Source: Mageeibacillus sp. UBA4314 (GTDB lineage Bacteria; Bacillota; Clostridia; Saccharofermentanales; Saccharofermentanaceae). Taken from it: a DNA stretch of 33,279 nucleotides. Within the stretch, counting starts at the first letter, position 1; the number at the start of each line of letters is the position of its first letter. The stretch is from assembly GCA_002394605.1 (NCBI GenBank), contig DGUI01000029.1, positions 28,702 through 61,980 on the forward strand. Direction: 5' to 3'. A model generated the notes under the pieces. The model did not search any database, had not been told where the DNA came from, and saw nothing but the letters and a program-made list of their open reading frames with translations. The translations under genes and the position numbers were made by a program. This document shows, in pieces, positions 16,642 to 23,695 of the stretch.

Positions 16642-17625
16642 ATGAGTATTAAGAAAGCAATATCCCTGACCATGGCATCACTGATCAGTCTGACGATCCC
16701 GTTTGGAACTGTCATAGTACCTGTATCAGCAGCTACCACTGGTGTGACTGTCAACTCAACAAATTTCCCGGATGCTAACTTCCAGAAGTATGTTGCTGAA
16801 GAGATAGATGACGGCAATGGTGTGTTGGACAAGGATGAATTGGAGTATCAGGATATTGATTGTTCAGAGAGAGGGATCAGGAGTCTTAAGGGAATAGAAT
16901 TCTTTACGGAATTGCTTTCGCTGTCCTGCAGTGATAATGCGATCGGTGAACTTGATCTGAGCAAGAACAAGAAGCTTGAGATGCTTTACTGCCCGAACAA
17001 CAGCATAACAAGTCTGAACATCAGGAAGTGCAGGAAGCTTGTGTATCTGACATGCTACAACAATCCTGTTAAAGAGTTGGATATTTCGGATTGCCCGATG
17101 ATGGTAATGTCATACCGTCACGGCGAAAAATATTCTGAGGACAACTGGATCAGCTACGGCTTTGGTGATTGTGAGTGGGCCTTCTCGCAATACTCGATCG
17201 ACAAAGATGATACGACCATCACCAATACCTCCACTTACACCGGATGGGTCAAGTGCGAAGGAGATTTTGACACTTTCAGGTTTTACTATAAGTCCGGCAA
17301 GATCCTGACCGGCTGGCAGAAGATAGGGAAGAAAAAGTATTACTTCAATAAGAAGATGGGTAATGCTGCGACGTACCTTACTAAAATAAGCAAGAAGTAC
17401 TATCTGTTCTCAGGAAGCGGAGTGCTCAAGAGCAAGGGCTGGCAGAAGTCAGACGGAAAGTACTACTATATCAAGAAAGACGGATCCGTCACAAAAGGCT
17501 GGAAGAAGATCAAGGGTAAGTGGTACTGGTTCAGCAAGACCGGCAAGATGGCTTCGAACTGTAAGAAAAAGATCGGCAAGAAGTATTACAGGTTCGCGAA
17601 GAGCGGAGCCTGTCTGAATCCGTAG
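16642..17625 (+). CDS. Secreted leucine-rich-repeat wall-binding protein, paralogue 2
   Basis: The 327-residue protein lies 16 bp after paralogue 1, with AAGGAG 7 nt before its ATG, so the two are almost certainly co-transcribed. It has the same order: signal peptide (1-30), NFPDANFQKYVAEEIDDGNG segment, about three leucine-rich repeats, and a wall-binding tail ending in SGACLNP. It is the most divergent of the three in the middle region, and the repeat surface differs (SCSDNAIGELDLS, YCPNNSITSLNI), suggesting a different ligand. Its last 46 coding bases (17578-17623) are identical to those of paralogue 3. Confidence 0.88.
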   Translation: MSIKKAISLTMASLISLTIPFGTVIVPVSAATTGVTVNSTNFPDANFQKYVAEEIDDGNGVLDKDELEYQDIDCSERGIRSLKGIEFFTELLSLSCSDNAIGELDLSKNKKLEMLYCPNNSITSLNIRKCRKLVYLTCYNNPVKELDISDCPMMVMSYRHGEKYSEDNWISYGFGDCEWAFSQYSIDKDDTTITNTSTYTGWVKCEGDFDTFRFYYKSGKILTGWQKIGKKKYYFNKKMGNAATYLTKISKKYYLFSGSGVLKSKGWQKSDGKYYYIKKDGSVTKGWKKIKGKWYWFSKTGKMASNCKKKIGKKYYRFAKSGACLNP

Positions 17626-17651
17626 CCGGGGTAATTTTTGCCGATAAGAGG

Positions 17652-17668
17652 TATAATCAGGGTATAAC
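17652..17668 (+). promoter_or_regulatory. Possible promoter of paralogue 3
   Basis: TATAAT (17652-17657) and TATAAC (17663-17668) lie in the 66-bp gap before paralogue 3. No good -35 is visible, so readthrough from paralogue 2 is also possible. Confidence 0.35.
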
Positions 17669-17691
17669 AATCTAGATAGGAGGTGTACCAG

Positions 17692-18696
17692 ATGAGTATT
17701 AGGAAAGTAACTTCAGTTGCCATGGCATCCTTGATGGCACTGTCGGTCCCAGCAGGATTTATTACCTGTCCCGTATTTGCGGCAACAAGCGGTGTGGAGA
17801 TCAATGAGACAAATTTTCCCGATGCAAATTTCCGTAAGTATATTTCGGAAGAGATAGATGACGGCGACGGTGTATTGAGCAAGGCTGAGATAAAAACAAC
17901 GTATAGTATCGAATGTGAGGAAATGGGCATAAAGGACCTCACGGGCATCGAATACTTTACAAATGTGATCTGGATCGTTGTTGGCGGGAACGAGTTGAAG
18001 AAGCTTGATCTCAGCAAGAATACAGAGCTTGAGCTCCTCTGGTGCAGTGACAACCAGCTGACCAGCCTCAACCTTAAGAAGAACAGGAAGCTAACAAGTC
18101 TGAAGTGCTATGGCAACAAGATCACAAAGCTTGATATCTCTGAATGCCCGGCCCTTACCATGATGTTCCGTAACGGCAAAAAGAAGACGAAGGACAGATA
18201 TGTCAAATATAATTATGGTAACAAGTATGAATGGGTAATGCCTATGTATTCGATCGATAAGGGCGTTAAGACAGTTACGAACACATCGAAATACACCGGA
18301 AAGGTCAAGATAGAGGGTGAGTTGTTTGATTTAATCTTTTATTACAAGTCCGGCAAGATCGTAACAGGTTGGAAGAAGATCAGCGGGAAGTGGTATTATT
18401 TTGACAAGAAGTTCGGTATTGCTGCTACCTATGCAACTAAGATCGGCAAAAAGTATTATCTGTTCTCTGAAAGTGGTGTTCTTGCCAAGAAGGGCTGGCA
18501 CGAGGAAATGATCGCATTCGATGAGTATGCATATTACTATGTTAAGTCCGACGGATCCGTTACGACCGGCTGGAAGAAGATCAAGGGCAAGTGGTACTGG
18601 TTCAACAAGCACGGCGAGATGGCCGCAAATTGCAAGAAAAAGATAGGGAAGAAGTATTACAGGTTCGCGAAGAGCGGAGCCTGTCTGAATCCGTGA
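17692..18696 (+). CDS. Secreted leucine-rich-repeat wall-binding protein, paralogue 3
   Basis: The start is the ATG 8 nt after TAGGAGG; the GTG at 17683 overlaps that site. The 334-residue protein repeats the layout of its neighbours: signal peptide, FPDANFRKYISEEIDDGDG segment, about three leucine-rich repeats, and wall-binding repeats ending in SGACLNP. Its centre (about 18262-18380) is nearly identical to paralogue 1, with mostly synonymous differences, while its last 46 coding bases match paralogue 2 exactly. The gene is therefore a mosaic that points to recombination or gene conversion within the cluster. A terminator closes the cluster at 18719-18749. Confidence 0.88.
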   Translation: MSIRKVTSVAMASLMALSVPAGFITCPVFAATSGVEINETNFPDANFRKYISEEIDDGDGVLSKAEIKTTYSIECEEMGIKDLTGIEYFTNVIWIVVGGNELKKLDLSKNTELELLWCSDNQLTSLNLKKNRKLTSLKCYGNKITKLDISECPALTMMFRNGKKKTKDRYVKYNYGNKYEWVMPMYSIDKGVKTVTNTSKYTGKVKIEGELFDLIFYYKSGKIVTGWKKISGKWYYFDKKFGIAATYATKIGKKYYLFSESGVLAKKGWHEEMIAFDEYAYYYVKSDGSVTTGWKKIKGKWYWFNKHGEMAANCKKKIGKKYYRFAKSGACLNP

Positions 18697-18718
18697 CGTG
18701 AAATGAAGGATAATATGG

Positions 18719-18749
18719 AGAAGCTGCCTCGATCGGGGCAGCTTCTTTC
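18719..18749 (+). terminator. Intrinsic terminator of the LRR cluster
   Basis: GAAGCTGCC (18720-18728) pairs with GGCAGCTTC (18737-18745), followed by TTT. Confidence 0.85.
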
Positions 18750-18850
18750 AAGAAGGCACTGACGTTGGATGGATCAGAAATCGAAGCGGTTCTCATATGC
18801 CGGATTGGGAAGAATTGAAAATGATTTGACCGATCACATATCTGATATAA

Positions 18851-18883
18851 CAAAATACCCGGAATGCGATGCATTCCGGGTAT
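18851..18883 (-). terminator. Intrinsic terminator of the minus-strand zinc-ribbon gene
   Basis: A perfect 13-bp stem (ATACCCGGAATGC at 18855-18867 with GCATTCCGGGTAT at 18871-18883) has a 3-nt loop. Reading the minus strand it is followed by TTTTG, just beyond the stop at 18911. Confidence 0.8.
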
Positions 18884-18910
18884 GTGATCTGACTAAGATC
18901 TGCTTACCTG

Positions 18911-19276
18911 TCAGTCAAGCTTTGCTCCGCAGCCATTACAGAAATGCGCATCTCCTACAGTGTAGGGACGGCCGCAGTTCTTGCAGTAAGCTGTGGCACC
19001 TTCTGCAACAGGCTCTGCCACTGGTGTTGCTGCAACCGGTGCTGCCGCAACAGGTGCAGCTGCAGGTGCCGTGTTGATGTAGTTGCCGTTCGCATCAACT
19101 GCGAAAGCCTCGTTGTGACGAAGCGGTGTGCGGCACGTAGGGCAGTATACAAAACCGTCTGCATACCAGGGTCTGAAATCCAGCTTCTCATCAGTGTACT
19201 GGATAACCGTCTGACACTTGTTGCATGTCTGCTTGTAAGTAAGTCCGCTGTGCCAAAGTGCTCTTTTGAATGCCAT
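18911..19276 (-). CDS. Double zinc-ribbon protein
   Basis: The 121-residue protein is cytoplasmic, with AAAGGAGG 8-9 nt before the ATG. An N-terminal treble-clef-like ribbon has CNKC (residues 18-21) and CPTC (45-48). A flexible Ala/Pro/Val-rich linker spans about residues 68-92. A C-terminal zinc ribbon has CKNC (98-101) and CNGC (113-116). Similar zinc-ribbon proteins of unknown role occur in Clostridia. The two ribbons joined by a linker suggest a binding adaptor, but no partner is visible. It is followed by a terminator and preceded by the convergently transcribed LDH-family gene's end 57 bp away on the same strand, so they may be co-transcribed. Confidence 0.75.
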   Translation of the reverse strand: MAFKRALWHSGLTYKQTCNKCQTVIQYTDEKLDFRPWYADGFVYCPTCRTPLRHNEAFAVDANGNYINTAPAAAPVAAAPVAATPVAEPVAEGATAYCKNCGRPYTVGDAHFCNGCGAKLD

Positions 19277-19332
19277 GATTCTATCCTCCTTTATCCCATA
19301 GGTAATTACATTTTACCCTAAATCACTCCAAA

Positions 19333-20328
19333 TTACTCTAACGGATTTTTGAGATCTTTGAAGATGCCAAGCTGCTTCTGCATATCGGCGATGATCTCAA
19401 CAGACTTGTCGAGTGCTTCACGCTCTTCGTCAGACATGGGGAGGTTCATCGTCTTCTCGATTCCGTCTGAACCGATGATACAGGGCATTGAGAAGCAGAC
19501 GTTAGCCCACTTGCCATACTGCTGTCCCATGAGGTGTGCAACAGGTACGATACCCTGCTGGTCGTTCATGATACGCTCAGTGATGTTGGAGACTGCCATA
19601 GCAACTCCGTAGAATGTAGCGCCCTTACCCTTGATGATGTCAGCACCGCTGTACTTTGTCTTACGTGTGATCTCTTCCTTGTCGAGCTTGATGCCCATCT
19701 GCTCCTCATAGCTTGCAAGAGGGATACCGGCGATCGATACGCTCGACCACATGGGAACCTGGCTGTCACCGTGCTCGCCGAGTACGTAAGCGTTGATGTC
19801 TTCAACGTCAACGTGAAGTGCTTCACTGATGAAGTAACGGAAACGTGCTGAATCAAGTGATGTACCTGAACCGATGACCTGACCTCTTCTAAGTCCTGTC
19901 TCTTCCAGAACTGCAGCAGTGATAACATCTGCAGGGTTGGAAACGCAGAGGATGAGAGGGTTGTCATTGTATTTCATGATGTTCCTGGCGATATCCTTGG
20001 CGATGCCGACGTTGACCTGACCCAGTTCGAGCCTTGTCTGACCGGGCTTCCTGCCGATACCTGCCGTGATGATGATGAGCTGTGCATCCTTGCACTCCTC
20101 ATATGTACCGGTCCTTACCCATACCTGACGGAAGAAACCCGTACCGTGTGCTATATCAAGTGCAGCGGCTCCTGCCTTGGGCTGATCTACGTCGATGAGA
20201 ACGATGTCATTAGCCTGCATACGGACCATGAGAGTGTATGCGATAGCCTCACCGACATTACCTGAACCGATAACTACTACTTTGCTCTTCTGATGAAAAC
20301 CAACCGGTTTACGAAGACCTTCAATCAT
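19333..20328 (-). CDS. ldh: L-lactate/malate dehydrogenase family, LDH-type with Arg specificity residue
   Basis: The 331-residue protein has the NAD-binding GSGNVG loop (residues 21-26) and the LDH-clade active site. That site comprises Asp159/Arg162 in SLDSARFR and the catalytic His186 in GEHGDS, with the mobile-loop Arg99. LDH-type features (GTSLDSARFR, GEHGDS.VP) dominate over the malate-dehydrogenase GGHGD.MVP form. However, the position that selects substrate, Gln102 in classical LDH (QKPGETR), is Arg93 here (RKPGQTR), as in malate dehydrogenases. It may therefore reduce oxaloacetate or a broader set of 2-oxoacids rather than only pyruvate. The start follows GGAGG by 8 nt, and TATAAT copies lie just upstream at 20355-20365. 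Confidence 0.9.
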   Translation of the reverse strand: MIEGLRKPVGFHQKSKVVVIGSGNVGEAIAYTLMVRMQANDIVLIDVDQPKAGAAALDIAHGTGFFRQVWVRTGTYEECKDAQLIIITAGIGRKPGQTRLELGQVNVGIAKDIARNIMKYNDNPLILCVSNPADVITAAVLEETGLRRGQVIGSGTSLDSARFRYFISEALHVDVEDINAYVLGEHGDSQVPMWSSVSIAGIPLASYEEQMGIKLDKEEITRKTKYSGADIIKGKGATFYGVAMAVSNITERIMNDQQGIVPVAHLMGQQYGKWANVCFSMPCIIGSDGIEKTMNLPMSDEEREALDKSVEIIADMQKQLGIFKDLKNPLE

Positions 20329-20354
20329 AACTTTGCCTCCAAAACAAAAAAGTG

Positions 20355-20365
20355 ATTATATTATA
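20355..20365 (-). promoter_or_regulatory. Overlapping -10 boxes upstream of ldh
   Basis: On the minus strand the bases read TATAATATAAT, two overlapping perfect -10 boxes about 30 bp before the ldh start; -35 elements are weak. Confidence 0.5.
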
Positions 20366-20422
20366 TCCCATGCCCTTCGAAAACATATCCATCAATAAAA
20401 CAGATTATGTGCTTGTTTGATA

Positions 20423-20451
20423 TTGAAAATATGTGCAATTGGTGGTATCAA
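20423..20451 (+). promoter_or_regulatory. Promoter of the MATE gene
   Basis: TTGAAA (20423-20428) and an extended -10 TGGTATCAA (20443-20451) are spaced 17 bp. The predicted start is 20458, one base before the ATG at 20459, so the transcript may be leaderless. Confidence 0.5.
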
Positions 20452-20458
20452 AGTGTGT

Positions 20459-21811
20459 ATGCGCAAAAATATGGACATGCTCAACGGATCATTGTGGAAC
20501 AAGATCCTTCTCTTCGTACTCCCTCTGGCTGCAACGACTATTCTGCAGCAGCTCTTCAATGCTGCAGACGTAGCTGTCGTCGGGCGTTTTGTCGGAAAGG
20601 AAGCAATGGCTGCGGTCGGCAGCAACAGCCCCATTACAGGTCTTGTCGTAAACCTTTTCTCGGGTGTAGCTTTGGGCTCTAATGTCGTCATCGCCAGGCA
20701 GATCGGTCAGGGGCAGGAAAAAGACATCAGCAAGACGGTCCATACGTCGATCCTTTTCTCGGTCTTAAGCGGCGCTGCCATCGCGGGAATAGGCGAACTC
20801 GTATCAGGGCCCCTTCTCGTTGCACTCGGAGTTCCGGGCAAAGTCTTTGACATGGCTCTTACATACCTGAGGGTATTCCTCGCAGGCCTTCCGGCGCTGC
20901 TCTTATATAATTTCCAGGCGGCGATCTTCAGGAGCAGGGGGGACACGAAGACACCTCTCCTGTGCCTTGTCATCTCAGGCATCGTTAACGTTTTGCTCAA
21001 TCTGTTCTTTGTAATTGTCTTCGACATGTCCGTCGCGGGCGTAGCTCTTGCGACCGTCATTTCCAACATCCTGAGCTGCGTTATCCTCATGGGCTTCCTG
21101 ATGCGCCGCACGGACAATCTCAAAGTGTCGCTGCGTGAACTCGCGATCGACGGCAGGATACTCGCGAAGATAATAAGGATCGGCCTTCCCGCGGGTATCC
21201 AGGGAAGCATGTTCTCGATTGCAAACATAATCGTCCAGTCGGCCGTTAACAGCCTCGGACCGGTCGTAATGGCCGCATCCTCGGCAGCGTTCAACATTGA
21301 GATCATGTCGTATTACTGGGTCAATGCTTTCGGGCAGGCGACAACGACTTTTATCGGCCAGAACCACGGCGCGGGCAACATCCCGAGATGCAGGAGGATA
21401 TTTGCCCTGTCGATGTCCATGTCAGTTGCGTCGACGCTGGCGATATCTGCAGTTGTCGTTGCGGCGGGTCCGTGGATCTTAAGTGTATTCAACGATGAGC
21501 CTGAGGTAATAATGCTCGGCATGATAAGGATCATAGCGATAGTCGGCTTTGAAGCCCTGAACAACCTTGTCGACGCCGTATCAGGCGCGATGAGGGGGTA
21601 CGGCAAGTCACTCGAACCTGCGATAGTATCCCTGCTCGGCATCTGCGTGCTGAGGATCGTGCTGGTCTATACGGTATTCAAGGATAATCCGACTTTCGAA
21701 GTGCTCATGGCCGTGTATCCGATAAGCTGGATCGCAACTTCGGCGATGCTGTTCATTGGGTATTTCAGGCTCGTGAGGAAACTTACGAAAGGGGAGAAGA
21801 AGGCGTTCTAG
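20459..21811 (+). CDS. MATE family multidrug/metabolite exporter
   Basis: The 450-residue polytopic protein has about 12 hydrophobic segments in two homologous halves. It carries typical MATE segments: LPLAATTILQQLFNAADVAVVGRFVG in helix 1-2, ALGSNVVIARQIGQG, and FIGQNHGAGN at the start of the second half. MATE proteins export cationic drugs or metabolites using a Na+ or H+ gradient. I start at the ATG at 20459 because the longer frame to the TTG at 20417 adds residues that overlap the promoter and has no ribosome binding site. No ribosome binding site is evident for 20459 either, which fits a leaderless mRNA. It is divergent from ldh and followed by a large hairpin and the array at 21913. 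Confidence 0.9.
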   Translation: MRKNMDMLNGSLWNKILLFVLPLAATTILQQLFNAADVAVVGRFVGKEAMAAVGSNSPITGLVVNLFSGVALGSNVVIARQIGQGQEKDISKTVHTSILFSVLSGAAIAGIGELVSGPLLVALGVPGKVFDMALTYLRVFLAGLPALLLYNFQAAIFRSRGDTKTPLLCLVISGIVNVLLNLFFVIVFDMSVAGVALATVISNILSCVILMGFLMRRTDNLKVSLRELAIDGRILAKIIRIGLPAGIQGSMFSIANIIVQSAVNSLGPVVMAASSAAFNIEIMSYYWVNAFGQATTTFIGQNHGAGNIPRCRRIFALSMSMSVASTLAISAVVVAAGPWILSVFNDEPEVIMLGMIRIIAIVGFEALNNLVDAVSGAMRGYGKSLEPAIVSLLGICVLRIVLVYTVFKDNPTFEVLMAVYPISWIATSAMLFIGYFRLVRKLTKGEKKAF

Positions 21812-21818
21812 GCGCTTC

Positions 21819-21881
21819 GGACAAATTCAGGAATTCAGTCGCTTCGCTTCGCTCGACTCCAAAGAATTCCTGAAATTGTCC
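21819..21881. repeat. Large inverted repeat (18-bp arms) after the MATE gene
   Basis: The arms GGACAAATTCAGGAATTC (21819-21836) and GAATTCCTGAAATTGTCC (21864-21881) are complementary with one mismatch. The loop contains a second inverted pair AGTCG/CGACT around CTTCGCTTCG. There is no T run, so it is not a standard intrinsic terminator; it resembles REP/RAYT-type palindromic elements. Confidence 0.75.
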
Positions 21882-21912
21882 TTCGCGCTGGCGGGAAGCG
21901 GATGAAAGCCAA

Positions 21913-22111
21913 GTAAACCCAAAAAGCCACTTTATGCCATTCCGGGTTTACGTAAATCCTCAAAAATAAACCCAAAACGCCGATTATGCCCAAGTTGGGT
22001 TTACATTAATTAGATAAATGTAAACCCGGAATGGCTGTTTTGCCTTAGTTGGGTTTACTTTTGATAAAAAAAGTAAACCCAAAATGTCTAAAGACGGCAT
22101 CTTGGGTTTAC
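21913..22111. repeat. Array A: four hairpin units, 53-54 bp period
   Basis: GTAAACCC and GGGTTTAC alternate four times, at 21913-20/21944-51, 21966-73/21997-22004 (first base A), 22020-27/22051-58 and 22073-80/22104-11. Every loop is exactly 23 nt. Unit starts are spaced 53, 54 and 53 bp, and the 14-15-nt spacers are AT-rich. Loops keep a G.C triplet at positions 6-8 and another near 16-18. No ORF, phage or CRISPR feature accounts for it. Confidence 0.85.
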
Positions 22112-22149
22112 GGGTATAAGATCTGCATGGATCACCGATCAAAGCAACT

Positions 22150-22195
22150 CCCCAAAACAAAACTAAAGGAGCTGCCTCTTGCGGGACAGCTCCTT
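22150..22195 (-). terminator. Intrinsic terminator of the DUF4190-like gene
   Basis: AAGGAGCTG (22166-22174) pairs with CAGCTCCTT (22187-22195). On the minus strand it is followed by a T-rich stretch, and it lies 20 bp past the stop at 22216. Confidence 0.75.
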
Positions 22196-22215
22196 CGATG
22201 ACAGATTACCTGACC

Positions 22216-22611
22216 TCAGCCTCTCAGAGCCCTGCTCATGGATATTGACCAGTTGTGGTAGCTGATGCTTGAAGCCGCAGCCTTTGCTCTTCCGAGATAT
22301 GTTCCGACCGACAGGATCATGATGCTTCCGATGATGATGCCGATAACAAGACCGACGATCGAGACGATGAGAGCTGCCGTGGCGATACCGCCCTGACCTT
22401 TAGATTTGGCGACGATTGAGAGGATCAGCGATACTATGAGAAGGATGACTCCAAGTCCGTAGAAGCATGATCCGCAGATGCCGACGATACTAAGGACCAA
22501 TGCAGTTATTGCCATTCCTTTGCCGGGCTGGGGAACGGGCTGATAGGGTGCCTGGCCGAAAGCGGGCTGGTTATAGGGTTGCTGATACTGTCCGGGATTG
22601 TAATTTTCCAT
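22216..22611 (-). CDS. DUF4190-like two-helix membrane protein
   Basis: The 131-residue protein starts at the ATG behind GAGGTG; the longer frame would begin inside the promoter and operator. The N-terminal ~30 residues are rich in Tyr, Gln, Pro and Asn and cytoplasmic-looking. A helical hairpin follows (MAITALVLSIVGICGSC.. and a second pair up to residue ~105), matching the small DUF4190 membrane family of unknown function. The C-terminal ~25 residues are amphipathic. Expression is probably under repressor control because a perfect 22-bp palindrome (22623-22644) covers the predicted transcription start. A terminator follows the stop. Confidence 0.8.
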   Translation of the reverse strand: MENYNPGQYQQPYNQPAFGQAPYQPVPQPGKGMAITALVLSIVGICGSCFYGLGVILLIVSLILSIVAKSKGQGGIATAALIVSIVGLVIGIIIGSIMILSVGTYLGRAKAAASSISYHNWSISMSRALRG

Positions 22612-22622
22612 AATTTCACCTC

Positions 22623-22644
22623 GTGCATAGTTTAAACTATGCAC
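22623..22644. promoter_or_regulatory. Perfect 22-bp palindrome, probable operator
   Basis: The 22 bases read the same on both strands: the half-site GTGCATAGTTT is followed by AAACTATGCAC. It lies between the minus-strand -10 (22645-22650) and the ribosome binding site, covering the predicted start near 22638, a classic repressor position. Confidence 0.75.
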
Positions 22645-22653
22645 ATTATACCA
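22645..22653 (-). promoter_or_regulatory. Extended -10 promoter of the DUF4190-like gene
   Basis: On the minus strand the element reads TGGTATAAT; no clear -35 is present. Confidence 0.6.
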
Positions 22654-22676
22654 TTTACTTTATTATTTAAAATAAG

Positions 22677-22704
22677 TTGACTTTCGCAAGATTGTGCGTA
22701 TAAT
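22677..22704 (+). promoter_or_regulatory. Sigma-A promoter of the zinc-ribbon/rpoD/rnf unit
   Basis: TTGACT (22677-22682) and TATAAT (22699-22704) are separated by 16 bp. The start near 22711 leaves a ~136-nt untranslated leader. Confidence 0.7.
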
Positions 22705-22846
22705 ATATCTTGCACTTTAATGCCGTACTATGCCCTGAGGTTGATTTTTGGTCCGGTGACATGATGGACGATTGCTTATTAAGCGTAGGAATAACAGGCT
22801 TACCGGCGGTATTATCTGCAGACAAAACACAAAAGGCAGGTTATTA

Positions 22847-23671
22847 ATGGCTACAAAGCAAGGTATGTGCAGGAACTGTGGTTCTCTGATCGTTTTTGAT
22901 GACAGGAATGAGAATTGCGAATGTATTTTTTGCCATTGCATCTTTCCGGGAGAGGAAGCAGTAAGGATCCTCGAGAATCCGGGTGATTACACTTTCGCTA
23001 ATGAGACTTTTGAAGAGACTTCGGATTCGACGCATTATTATGTGAACAAGGTCAATCCGGATATGGTTACTTCGGCTGTAGCAAGGCAGAAGCTCGCAGA
23101 GTCCAAGGATGGCTCTCTTGCCATCAAGCCTTCTGAGTTTGAGATCTCTCCCAAGGATATCAAGGCTCCCACGAAGCTGAAGATGATCATGCTTGGCGCT
23201 TTTGCCCTCTTCGTGATAATCGTTATTGCGGTATCACTGCCGCTCTACAAATCGAGAGTCAATCTCACGAAGGCGATCAAGGATGGCATCCCGCAGGCAT
23301 TTAGCGGCATTGCTGCCATCGATACGGCAATAGACGATCATGGCAATGCAAAGGGGTATGCGATCTACGGTCAGTCATGCAGCAAGATCAAGCTGGCAGT
23401 AACATCAGACGTGACTGAGAAGACATGCGAAGACCTTTTCGTGAAGTACACGGATCTTCGTGCACAGAAGGCAGAGATCACATCAGACAAGCTCAAGGGC
23501 GTGACGATGGAAGTCTTTGTCAAGAACGGTGTCTATACCGTGACCGGCAGTGACGGTTCGGTCAAGGTTGAGTTTGCAGAAGATGTTGCCCTGGAGACAA
23601 CGGCGGCATCAGAGACAACTGCATCTGAGACAACGGCATCAGCTACAACAGAATCAAAGGCAGCAGCGTAA
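22847..23671 (+). CDS. Zinc-ribbon membrane protein with external domain
   Basis: I start at the ATG at 22847 behind AAAAGGCAGG; this gives 274 residues and puts the zinc ribbon at the N-terminus (CRNC at residues 8-11, CIFC at 26-29). A soluble region follows, then one transmembrane helix near 114-135 and an external alpha/beta domain of about 100 residues. The tail is low-complexity with Thr/Ala/Glu/Ser repeats (ETTASETTAS). A cytoplasmic zinc ribbon coupled to an external domain suggests sensing or anchoring, but I know no characterised homologue. It is 24 bp upstream of rpoD on the same strand, so it is probably the first gene of the rpoD-rnf transcript. Confidence 0.75.
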   Translation: MATKQGMCRNCGSLIVFDDRNENCECIFCHCIFPGEEAVRILENPGDYTFANETFEETSDSTHYYVNKVNPDMVTSAVARQKLAESKDGSLAIKPSEFEISPKDIKAPTKLKMIMLGAFALFVIIVIAVSLPLYKSRVNLTKAIKDGIPQAFSGIAAIDTAIDDHGNAKGYAIYGQSCSKIKLAVTSDVTEKTCEDLFVKYTDLRAQKAEITSDKLKGVTMEVFVKNGVYTVTGSDGSVKVEFAEDVALETTAASETTASETTASATTESKAAA

Positions 23672-23695
23672 GAGTAAGAGATGGAGATTTAAGTT

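Noticed and set aside
21913..22111. CRISPR array
   Set aside because: The conserved parts are two short inverted arms around a loop, with only AT-rich 14-15-nt gaps; loops are partly related to each other and no cas genes are present.
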